Positions 46,839 to 53,991 of a stretch of DNA of 64,000 nt are shown here, one piece after another. Below the pieces are notes generated by a model. The model was not told where the DNA came from, made no database searches, and saw only the letters and a list, made by a program, of their open reading frames with translations. The translations under genes and the position numbers were made by a program. Origin of the DNA: Pasteurella skyensis (lineage in GTDB: Bacteria > Pseudomonadota > Gammaproteobacteria > Enterobacterales > Pasteurellaceae); assembly GCF_013377295.1 (NCBI RefSeq), contig NZ_CP016180.1:620001-684000 (forward strand), in the 5' to 3' direction. Position 1 is the stretch's first letter. Each line of letters starts with the position of its first letter.

Positions 46839-47397
46839 AATAATTTATGTTTTTCAATTATTATATGGTTATTTAGTAGCAAAATTTAGTAGAATTTCTT
46901 TTGTGGGTACAACAAAATTTTTAGGTAAATTTAGAGTTATTAATAGTGGAAAAATTATTATAGGAAGTGATACGATAATTAATTCTATGAATAGAGGGTA
47001 TCATATAAATATGCACTCTCCTTGTAAATTGTATTGTATGAATACTTCGGCAGTTATTTCTATTGGTAAAAATTGTAGAATACACGGAACTTCTATAAAT
47101 GCAGAAAAAAAGGTAGAAATAGGGAATGGTTGTTTAATTGCTGCCAATACTCAAATAATGGATAGTAATGGGCATATTACTGATATGAAAGAACCTAATA
47201 ATCGTTTACTAAAAAGAGATGAAGCAAAAGAAATTGTAATAGGAAATAATGTATGGATTGGTGCAAATTGTATTATATTAAAAGGTACAAAAATAGGTGA
47301 TGGTAGTATTATAACAGCGGGTAGTGTTGTAAAAGGTAATATTCCTGCAAAATCTATTTACGGTGGAAATATAGCAACTTTAATAAAGCAATATTAA
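46831..47397 (+). CDS. Hexapeptide-repeat acyltransferase, probable sugar O-acetyltransferase
   Basis: A 188-residue left-handed beta-helix acyltransferase of the CysE/LacA/NodL class. Hexapeptide repeats are clear from about residue 70 onward ('ISIGKNCRIHGTSIN', 'VEIGNGCLIAANTQIMD'), ending in 'VIGNNVWIGANCIILKGTKIGDGSIITAGSVV'-type coils (about 136-170). The catalytic His is likely in 'SNGHIT' (about 113). It probably acetylates a sugar of the O-unit with acetyl-CoA. It overlaps wzx by eight bases. Confidence 0.85.
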   Translation: MNKIIYVFQLLYGYLVAKFSRISFVGTTKFLGKFRVINSGKIIIGSDTIINSMNRGYHINMHSPCKLYCMNTSAVISIGKNCRIHGTSINAEKKVEIGNGCLIAANTQIMDSNGHITDMKEPNNRLLKRDEAKEIVIGNNVWIGANCIILKGTKIGDGSIITAGSVVKGNIPAKSIYGGNIATLIKQY

Positions 47398-47404
47398 ATA
47401 AATT

Positions 47405-48421
47405 ATGAAAATAGCAATACATAAAAGAGAAGGAAGTTTTTCAGATAGATGGATAACTTATTGTAAAGAAAATAATATTTCTTATATAGAAGTTAATTGT
47501 CATTTGGGGACTATTTTAGAATTATTACTTTCAGAAAAAGTAACCCACTTAATGTGGCATATTAATCATGCTGATGATATAGATGTACAGGCATTTTCTT
47601 ATGTGATGAATTCTGCCGATAATATGGGAATTAAAACATTTCCAAATTTTAATGCTCGTTGGCATTTTGATGATAAAATTGCTCAAATGTATTTTTTAAC
47701 ATCATTCAATCAACCACTTGTGCCAAGTTATGTGTTTTTCGACGAAAAAAAAGCATTAGAGACAAGTAGAAGTATAGATTATCCTATCGTTGCAAAATTA
47801 AAGCGTGGTGCTGGTGCAACTAATGTTAAACTAATTCATAATTATAATGAAGTAAGTGAATACATAAAAAGAATGTTTAGTATAGGAATTTCTCCACATT
47901 CTGCACCATTGGGAAATCTAAAACAAAAAGTACGAATAGCAAAAGCAATTAAATCTCCAAAATTATTAATCAAAAAAGTTTTTGGATATTTTTATAGAGT
48001 TATTTCTAAACAGAATAGTCTAGGAAATGAAAAAGGCTACTTTTATTATCAAGATTTCTTACCTAAAAATGATTATGATACTCGTATTGTAGTTGTTGGA
48101 GATAAAGCAATAGGTATAGTTAGAACTAATAGAGATAATGATTTTAGAGCATCAGGAAGTGGGAAAATTGTGTATGATATAAATAAAATAGATATAGAAA
48201 TGATTAATATTGCTTTTAAATTAAAAGAAAAAAGTAAATATGATTGTTTGGGATTTGATTTTGTTTATGATAAAGACAGAAAACCTAAAATTATTGAAAT
48301 ATGTTTTGGATTTTCTATGTTGGCATATGATAAATGTGAAGGTTATTGGGATGAAGAGTTGCATTTTCATAAACAGACGTTGAATTTACAATATGAAATG
48401 ATAAAAAATTTTATTGCATAG
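47405..48421 (+). CDS. ATP-grasp enzyme of the O-antigen locus, function unknown
   Basis: A 338-residue ATP-grasp protein (RimK-like C-terminal lobes). The ATP-binding Lys131 is in 'YPIVAKLKRGAGATNV', the second lobe has 'YQDFLPKNDYDTRIVVVG' (about 215-232), and metal ligands are expected at Asp285 ('LGFDFVYD') and Glu298 ('IIEICFGFS'). The usual Asn after Glu-X is Cys here. Such enzymes make amide or peptide bonds from a carboxylate. With a uronic acid supplied by the first two genes, a role in amidating or amino-acylating it is a reasonable but unproven reading. Confidence 0.8.
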   Translation: MKIAIHKREGSFSDRWITYCKENNISYIEVNCHLGTILELLLSEKVTHLMWHINHADDIDVQAFSYVMNSADNMGIKTFPNFNARWHFDDKIAQMYFLTSFNQPLVPSYVFFDEKKALETSRSIDYPIVAKLKRGAGATNVKLIHNYNEVSEYIKRMFSIGISPHSAPLGNLKQKVRIAKAIKSPKLLIKKVFGYFYRVISKQNSLGNEKGYFYYQDFLPKNDYDTRIVVVGDKAIGIVRTNRDNDFRASGSGKIVYDINKIDIEMINIAFKLKEKSKYDCLGFDFVYDKDRKPKIIEICFGFSMLAYDKCEGYWDEELHFHKQTLNLQYEMIKNFIA

Positions 48422-48475
48422 ATTTATTTTCGTTTATGGATAAATTATTAGATGTTGGATAAGCAGAAGTAAACA

Positions 48476-49630
48476 ATGAATATTAGTTTAGATTTAGTAG
48501 ATTATTTGTATAGTGTTGTTATATTTTTTACAACTTTTATTTTTGCGATCATTATAGGTCGTAAATTTAAGTTAAGTTTGAATATGATAGTAGTACTTTT
48601 CTTGTGGCATTCTCTATTTTCTATTATTTATTATACTATTTCATTGCTTCCTAATTCTACTTACGATAGTGTAGATTATTATTTAGCATCATCACAAGAG
48701 GATTTGGGGGGGGTGAGTGTTGGTACTCAATTTATAAGATATTTTACATCCTTTTTTACCAAAGGATTTGGTTTTTCTTATTTAGGAAATTTTTTATTAT
48801 ACAATATGATCGGGGTAGTTGGTTTTTTTGCATTTGTTGCTTCATTAAAGAAAACTAATGTGTATAAAGTATCAAATTGCAAAAAGTATTTTTTCTATAT
48901 GTTAATTTTTTTACCATCATTAAGTTTTTGGTCTTCGGCTATTGGAAAAGATGTTTTTTCATTTATGGCTATTGGTTTGTCAATATACTCAATGATTGAT
49001 AAACCTAAATATTTTCTGTTTTCCATTTCTGTGTTATTTATGTTTTTAGTAAGACCCCATGTTGCTATGATAATGTTGGTAGCAATGATGTTATCCGTTA
49101 TGGTCTATTCAAAAACGAAGTTTTATATAAAATTTTCTTTTGTTGCAATAGGTTTAGTAGTTGCTTTTGTTGCCATTCCTTTTGCAATACAATATGTAGG
49201 TATACAAGGAGATATTAGTTATTCAAGAGTGATTGAATATATACAATATAGGCAAACTTTAAATCAACAAGGAGGCAGTAGCCTTAATATTAGTTCTATA
49301 TCATTACCTATGCAATTAATAACTTATGTTTTAAGACCTTTTCCATTTGAGGCACATAATTCTTTTGCTTTGTTTACTAGTTTAGAGAATGTTTTTTTGT
49401 TACTAATATTTATTAAAGGAATCGCTTTATTTTTGAAAAAATCGAAATCAACAATAAGATATAATTATGTTTATATGTTGTCTTTTTCAATTGTTTCTTG
49501 GGTATTATTAGCAACAACAACAGCTAATTTAGGATTGGCATCAAGACAAAAATGGATGTTTGTACCTGTAATATGTTTTTTGATTTTTGCAAAATGGCAG
49601 AAAAGAGATAGCAAACATGATAACGAATAA
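48476..49630 (+). CDS. wzy: O-antigen polymerase (Wzy-like) with a G8 tract
   Basis: A 384-residue membrane protein with about ten hydrophobic segments and no strong family signature, as usual for Wzy; a periplasmic loop around 65-85 and another around 240-275 are seen. The pattern 'LSFWSSAIGKDVFSFMAIGL' is like EpsG/Wzy proteins. It would link O-units in the periplasm. Eight consecutive G at 48706-48713 encode Leu-Gly-Gly-Val within an otherwise AT-rich gene; gain or loss of one would truncate the protein near residue 80. It overlaps the next gene. Confidence 0.8.
   Translation: MNISLDLVDYLYSVVIFFTTFIFAIIIGRKFKLSLNMIVVLFLWHSLFSIIYYTISLLPNSTYDSVDYYLASSQEDLGGVSVGTQFIRYFTSFFTKGFGFSYLGNFLLYNMIGVVGFFAFVASLKKTNVYKVSNCKKYFFYMLIFLPSLSFWSSAIGKDVFSFMAIGLSIYSMIDKPKYFLFSISVLFMFLVRPHVAMIMLVAMMLSVMVYSKTKFYIKFSFVAIGLVVAFVAIPFAIQYVGIQGDISYSRVIEYIQYRQTLNQQGGSSLNISSISLPMQLITYVLRPFPFEAHNSFALFTSLENVFLLLIFIKGIALFLKKSKSTIRYNYVYMLSFSIVSWVLLATTTANLGLASRQKWMFVPVICFLIFAKWQKRDSKHDNE
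48706..48713 (+). repeat. Poly-G tract (G8) in wzy
   Basis: GATTTGGGGGGGGTGAG contains eight G; codons read TTG GGG GGG GTG, so the present length keeps the frame open. Long G tracts are rare at this base composition and are classical slippage sites in Pasteurellaceae surface genes. Confidence 0.9.
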
Positions 49631-50669
49631 AAAAACTTATTTCCTTATATCTGACCAATTAGGCGGTGCAGAACAATTATTATTTCAATTAGCTAAAAAT
49701 GATTTAAATAACAGTAAGGTCTGTTTTTTTAAATCAAAAAGTACAGATGTTTGGGAAAATGAAAGTATAAAAACTTATTATTGTAATAATAGTATTACAA
49801 ATTTTATAAAGTTTTGCAGTAAAGAAAAATTTGATGTTGTTTTTTCAACACATTTGATGATAAATGCTCTTTTAGGTTTTTTGAGAGCATTGGGGATTTT
49901 GAAAACCAGTAAATTAGTTTGTAGAGAATCTACTTCTGTTTTTGACCGTTATAGTGGAAGAAAACTTTTGAAATATAAAATTGCTTATTGGTTAGGATAT
50001 CGAAAAATTGATTTATTGATTACCCAATCTGATTTAATGAAAGAAATTTTATTACAAAATATTCCTTATTTATCTAATAGAATGCAGGTTGGAACAATTC
50101 CTAATTTATTTACTTTGCCAAGTGATGAAATTCTTAATGAAGATATTGAAGTAAAAGAAAATGTTATCGTAGGAGCAGGGCGATTAATTCCTGAAAAGGG
50201 TTTTGATATTTTAATAGAGGTTTTTGCTGAACTTGTAAAAAAATATCCCAAAATGAATTTGGTAATTTTAGGAGAAGGTGATGAAAGAGAAAAATTAGAA
50301 GGTCTTATTAAAGAATTAGATTTGTTTGAAAGTGTACATTTATTAGGTTTTGTAAAAAATGTATATCCCTATTTTAGACAAGCAAAAGTGTGTGTTGTAT
50401 CATCAAGAAAAGAAGGTTTTCCTAATGTATTATTACAAATGATGTTGCAAAATGAAAGAGTTGTTTCTACACGTTGTGCAGGAGGAATTGATAAAATAAA
50501 AGGTGTTGAAATTTGTAAAGCAAATGATAAAAATGAATTATATAGTGCGATAGAACATACTATATCTAAATCAATAACAAATGAAAGATTGTTATTTGAT
50601 AAGGAATTAGAAAAAAGAAGTATTGATGTCTTTATTCATTCAATAAATAAAAAATTAGGAAAGAAATGA
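49617..50669 (+). CDS. GT4 family glycosyltransferase
   Basis: A 350-residue GT-B transferase. The donor-site region is clear: 'IVGAGRLIPEKGFDILIEVFAEL' and 'LGEGDEREKLEGLIKEL' (about 190-240), then the E-X7-E type 'SSRKEGFPNVLLQMM' (about 265-280). The frame opens at 49587, but ATG 49617 is the better start, since AAGAGAT lies before it and the family N-terminus 'FLISDQLGGAEQLLFQL' follows. It overlaps wzy by 14 bases. It resembles WbpR-like enzymes adding N-acetylhexosaminuronic acid, but donor and linkage are not known. Confidence 0.88.
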   Translation: MITNKKTYFLISDQLGGAEQLLFQLAKNDLNNSKVCFFKSKSTDVWENESIKTYYCNNSITNFIKFCSKEKFDVVFSTHLMINALLGFLRALGILKTSKLVCRESTSVFDRYSGRKLLKYKIAYWLGYRKIDLLITQSDLMKEILLQNIPYLSNRMQVGTIPNLFTLPSDEILNEDIEVKENVIVGAGRLIPEKGFDILIEVFAELVKKYPKMNLVILGEGDEREKLEGLIKELDLFESVHLLGFVKNVYPYFRQAKVCVVSSRKEGFPNVLLQMMLQNERVVSTRCAGGIDKIKGVEICKANDKNELYSAIEHTISKSITNERLLFDKELEKRSIDVFIHSINKKLGKK

Positions 50670-51412
50670 AAGTAAAATATTTAGTCAGATTAGATGATGC
50701 TTGTCCTACAATGGATTGGCAAAAGTGGCAAAGATTTGAGAAAATTCTTGATGAAGCAAATATAAAGCCATTGGTAGGTGTTATTCCTAATAATCAGGAT
50801 AAAATGCAGATGAAAGATGATGCTAATCCTAATTTTTGGAATGTGGTAAAAGAATGGGAAAATAAAGATTGGGCTATTGCTTTACACGGAAATAATCATA
50901 CGTATTGTATGTTAAGAAAAAATAAAGGATTAAATCCTATTAATTCATTTTCAGAGTTTGTCGGGAAGTCATTAAAAGAGCAAAAAGAAATTATAAAAGA
51001 ATCGTGGGAAACTTTTTTATCTAATGGAATTGAACCAAAGTATTTTTTTGCACCTGGACATTCTTTTGATGAAAATACATTAAAAGCAATGAAAGAAGAA
51101 ACAAACATTCGTATTGTTAGTGATATGATAGCAAGTAAACCATATTTTGAACAGGGTTTTACTTTTATTCCTTGTCAAATGGGGAGTTTTAGAAAAATAA
51201 AATTACCAGGCTATTATACGGCTTGTTTTCATCCGAATGAAATGAATGATAATGCTTTTAATAAAGTAGAAAAATTTATTAGTGAAAATAGAGAAGATTT
51301 CATCAATTTTGGAGAGTTAAATTTGAAGAGTTTGTCTAGTTTATCATTGTATGATAGGTTTTTAAGAGTGTTGTATTTTACAATGCGTAGGTTAAAAAAA
51401 GTATTAAAGTAA
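50666..51412 (+). CDS. DUF2334-like polysaccharide deacetylase family protein
   Basis: A 248-residue NodB-fold protein. The catalytic/metal motif is visible as 'RLDDACP' (Asp10-Asp11) and 'ALHGNNHTY' (His74, His78), with 'FFAPGHSFDENTLKAM' further on, as in DUF2334 enzymes. No signal peptide or membrane segment is seen, so it should act in the cytoplasm, on a sugar nucleotide or on a lipid-linked O-unit. It may remove an acetyl or other acyl group from an amino sugar. It overlaps the previous gene by four bases. Confidence 0.8.
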   Translation: MKVKYLVRLDDACPTMDWQKWQRFEKILDEANIKPLVGVIPNNQDKMQMKDDANPNFWNVVKEWENKDWAIALHGNNHTYCMLRKNKGLNPINSFSEFVGKSLKEQKEIIKESWETFLSNGIEPKYFFAPGHSFDENTLKAMKEETNIRIVSDMIASKPYFEQGFTFIPCQMGSFRKIKLPGYYTACFHPNEMNDNAFNKVEKFISENREDFINFGELNLKSLSSLSLYDRFLRVLYFTMRRLKKVLK

Positions 51413-52540
51413 ATGAAAAAGAAACTTTTAATAGTAGTAAATGTAGATTGGTTTTTTATTTCCCATAGGCTTTGTATAGTTGAAGAAGCAGTGAAGCAAG
51501 ATTGGGATGTCTATGTAGCTTGTGCAGATACAGGACGAAGTAAGGAAATTATAGATAACGGTATTAATTACATTAATTTACCACTTTCTCGTTCAGGGAT
51601 GAATCCTTTTCAAGAGTTAAAAACACTTATCAGTCTATTCAAAATATATAAAAAAATACAACCAGATGTTGTTCATCAAGTTACAATGAAACCTGTTGTT
51701 TATGGCTCGGTAGTAGCAAAGATATTGAAAATAAAAAATGTTGTAAATGCTATTAGTGGCTTGGGGTATAATTTTACAAGTAAGAGAAAATCATTTACCG
51801 CCAAGTCTATTATTAGATTGATGAAATATGGTTTTAAAAGAGAGAATTTGACTATTATATTTCAAAATAGTGATGATGAGAGAGAGTTAAAAAAACTTGG
51901 AGCTGTATATGAAAAAAATAAAATTGTAAGAATAAAAGGTTCAGGGGTTGATTTAGATACATTTTTGTATAGTGATTTTCCGACTTTTAATAGAATAAAA
52001 ATACTTTTTCCTGCAAGAATGTTGTGGGATAAGGGCGTAAAAGAATTAAAAGAAGCAACTGATTTGTTAAAATTAAAGTATCAATATAAAATTCAATTTA
52101 TTTTATGTGGTTTGGCAGATACCGAAAATAAAGCAGGGGTTACGGAAGAATATATGAATAATTGGCAAGATGGGGATTATGTAAAATGGATTGGTTATCA
52201 TCAAGATATGGTTCAGATTTATAAAGATTCTCATATTGTAGTTTTGCCTTCCTATAGAGAGGGAATGCCAAAATCTTTATTGGAGGCTTGTGCCATTGGA
52301 AGACCTATTGTTACGACTAATGCAACAGGTTGTGATGAGTGTGTTGAAGATGGAGAAAATGGCTTTAAGGTATCGGTTAGTTCATCAAAAGAATTAGCAG
52401 AAGCTATAGAGAAACTAGTTAATAATGAACAGCTGATAAAAAGTATGGCAATAAAATCAAGAAAAAAAGCAGAAAAAGAATTTGATGTTAAAAATGTTAT
52501 TGCGAAACATATAGAAATTTATAATAAAGGTTTAGAATGA
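51413..52540 (+). CDS. GT4 family glycosyltransferase (PglA/WbpT-like)
   Basis: A 375-residue GT-B transferase. The N-terminal 'IVVNVDWFFISHRLCIVEEAV' and 'VVHQVTMKPVVYGSVVAKI' are typical of the group that adds N-acetylgalactosamine-type sugars to a diacylamino-deoxy sugar on undecaprenyl diphosphate (PglA, WbpT/U). The donor site has 'LFPARMLWDKGVKEL' and 'PSYREGMPKSLLEACAIGRPIV' (about 275-300). It starts right after the deacetylase stop (TAAATG) and overlaps the next gene by four bases. Confidence 0.88.
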   Translation: MKKKLLIVVNVDWFFISHRLCIVEEAVKQDWDVYVACADTGRSKEIIDNGINYINLPLSRSGMNPFQELKTLISLFKIYKKIQPDVVHQVTMKPVVYGSVVAKILKIKNVVNAISGLGYNFTSKRKSFTAKSIIRLMKYGFKRENLTIIFQNSDDERELKKLGAVYEKNKIVRIKGSGVDLDTFLYSDFPTFNRIKILFPARMLWDKGVKELKEATDLLKLKYQYKIQFILCGLADTENKAGVTEEYMNNWQDGDYVKWIGYHQDMVQIYKDSHIVVLPSYREGMPKSLLEACAIGRPIVTTNATGCDECVEDGENGFKVSVSSSKELAEAIEKLVNNEQLIKSMAIKSRKKAEKEFDVKNVIAKHIEIYNKGLE

Positions 52541-53433
52541 AAATAGTAATAACAGGAGCATCGGGTTTTGTAGGAAGTAACCTTTCTGCTGATTTAGGAG
52601 ATAAAGGTAATAAAATTGAAAAAGTATCATTGCGAAATGAAAATTTTACTTTTGATAAAGGCGCAGATGTAATTATTCATTTAGCAGGTAAGGCGCATGA
52701 TACTTCCAATACAAGTGAAGAGAATGAATACTTTAAAGTTAATACGGATTTAACAATAAAAGTATTTGATGAATTTTTAAATTCAGATATAAAAGATTTT
52801 TTCTTGTTTAGTAGTGTGAAGGCTGCTACTGATGGTGTTGAAGGACTTTTACGTGAAGATTATATAGCAACTCCTAAAACGCCTTATGGGAAATCAAAGT
52901 TGAAGGCGGAAGAATATTTATTATCGAAAGAGTTACCACAAGGAAAGCGTTTGTTTATTATTCGTCCTACGATGATTCATGGTGAGGGAAATAAAGGAAA
53001 CCTAAATTTATTATATAAAATAGTAAATAAGGGAATTCCTTGGCCATTGACATCATTTAAAAATGAACGTTCTTTTTTATCTATGGATAATCTTAACTAT
53101 GTAATAAGTGAGATGTTAAATAATAAAGAAATTGCATCAGGAATTTATCATTTAGCAGATGATGAAACTATTTCTACCAATCAACTAATAAAGATTATTG
53201 CTAATACATCAGGAAAAAAAACTCGTTTATGGAAAATTCCTGTTAATTTAATTAAATTTGTTGCGAAAATCGGGGATAGATTAGGATTACCATTAAACTC
53301 GGAAAGATTGCAAAAGCTAACTGAAAATTATGCTGTTTCTAACAAAAAAATAAAAACAGCATTAGCAATAGAAAAATTACCTTTAACTGCAGAAGAGGGT
53401 CTAATAAAAACAATTAAATCTTTTAAGGAATAA
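52537..53433 (+). CDS. NAD-dependent 4-hexulose reductase/epimerase (WbpV/WreQ-like)
   Basis: A 298-residue short-chain reductase. 'ITGASGFVGSNLSADL' (4-19) binds NAD(P), the catalytic 'FSSVKAATDG' and Tyr-Lys in 'TPYGKSKLKAEEYL' (about 130-143) are present. It resembles enzymes reducing 4-keto-6-deoxy-GlcNAc to QuiNAc or FucNAc. Its place directly before an initiating transferase and a 4,6-dehydratase is the same as in wbpV-wbpL-wbpM. The sugar stereochemistry cannot be read from the sequence. Confidence 0.83.
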   Translation: MKIVITGASGFVGSNLSADLGDKGNKIEKVSLRNENFTFDKGADVIIHLAGKAHDTSNTSEENEYFKVNTDLTIKVFDEFLNSDIKDFFLFSSVKAATDGVEGLLREDYIATPKTPYGKSKLKAEEYLLSKELPQGKRLFIIRPTMIHGEGNKGNLNLLYKIVNKGIPWPLTSFKNERSFLSMDNLNYVISEMLNNKEIASGIYHLADDETISTNQLIKIIANTSGKKTRLWKIPVNLIKFVAKIGDRLGLPLNSERLQKLTENYAVSNKKIKTALAIEKLPLTAEEGLIKTIKSFKE

Positions 53434-53436
53434 ATT

Positions 53437-53991
53437 ATGACACGAGTACTTGATTTTGTATTTTCGTTTTTTGGCATCTTATTTTTACTTCCAGTAGGAA
53501 TAATATTATATATTATTGGGTTATTTGATACAGGTTCACCCATTTTTATTCAAGAACGAGTTGGAAAAAATAAAAAGCCTTTTAATCTAATAAAGTTTAG
53601 AACAATGTCTCTTGAAACAGAATCTGTTGCATCACACTTGGCAAGTACTTCGTCTATTACTAAGTTTGGCAGTTTTTTAAGACGAACAAAATTAGATGAG
53701 TTACCACAATTGTTGAATGTGTTAAAAGGAGATATGAGTTTGGTAGGACCTCGTCCAAACTTATTTAACCAAAAAGAGCTTATTGAAGAAAGAGATAAAT
53801 TGGGTGTTTATAGTGTTGTTCCTGGAATAACAGGGTTATCTCAAATTAATGAAATAGATATGTCTACGCCTCAAAAATTAGCAGAAAAAGATGCTGAAAT
53901 GATTGCAAATTATAATCTTAAAAATTATTTTTGGTATATATTTGCAACTGTAGGAGGTAAAGGACAGGGTGATAGAGTGAAAAAACAATGA
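53437..53991 (+). CDS. Initiating phosphoglycosyl transferase (PglC/WreU-like)
   Basis: A 184-residue monotopic phosphoglycosyl transferase. An N-terminal membrane hairpin (about 4-30) precedes 'VGKNKKPFNLIKFRTMSLE' (about 42-60) and the Asp-Glu catalytic motif 'KLDELPQLLNVLKGDMSLVGPRP' in two blocks (about 86-108). It transfers sugar-1-phosphate to undecaprenyl phosphate and so starts O-unit assembly; unlike WbpL it is the small monotopic type. It overlaps the dehydratase gene by four bases. Confidence 0.92.
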   Translation: MTRVLDFVFSFFGILFLLPVGIILYIIGLFDTGSPIFIQERVGKNKKPFNLIKFRTMSLETESVASHLASTSSITKFGSFLRRTKLDELPQLLNVLKGDMSLVGPRPNLFNQKELIEERDKLGVYSVVPGITGLSQINEIDMSTPQKLAEKDAEMIANYNLKNYFWYIFATVGGKGQGDRVKKQ

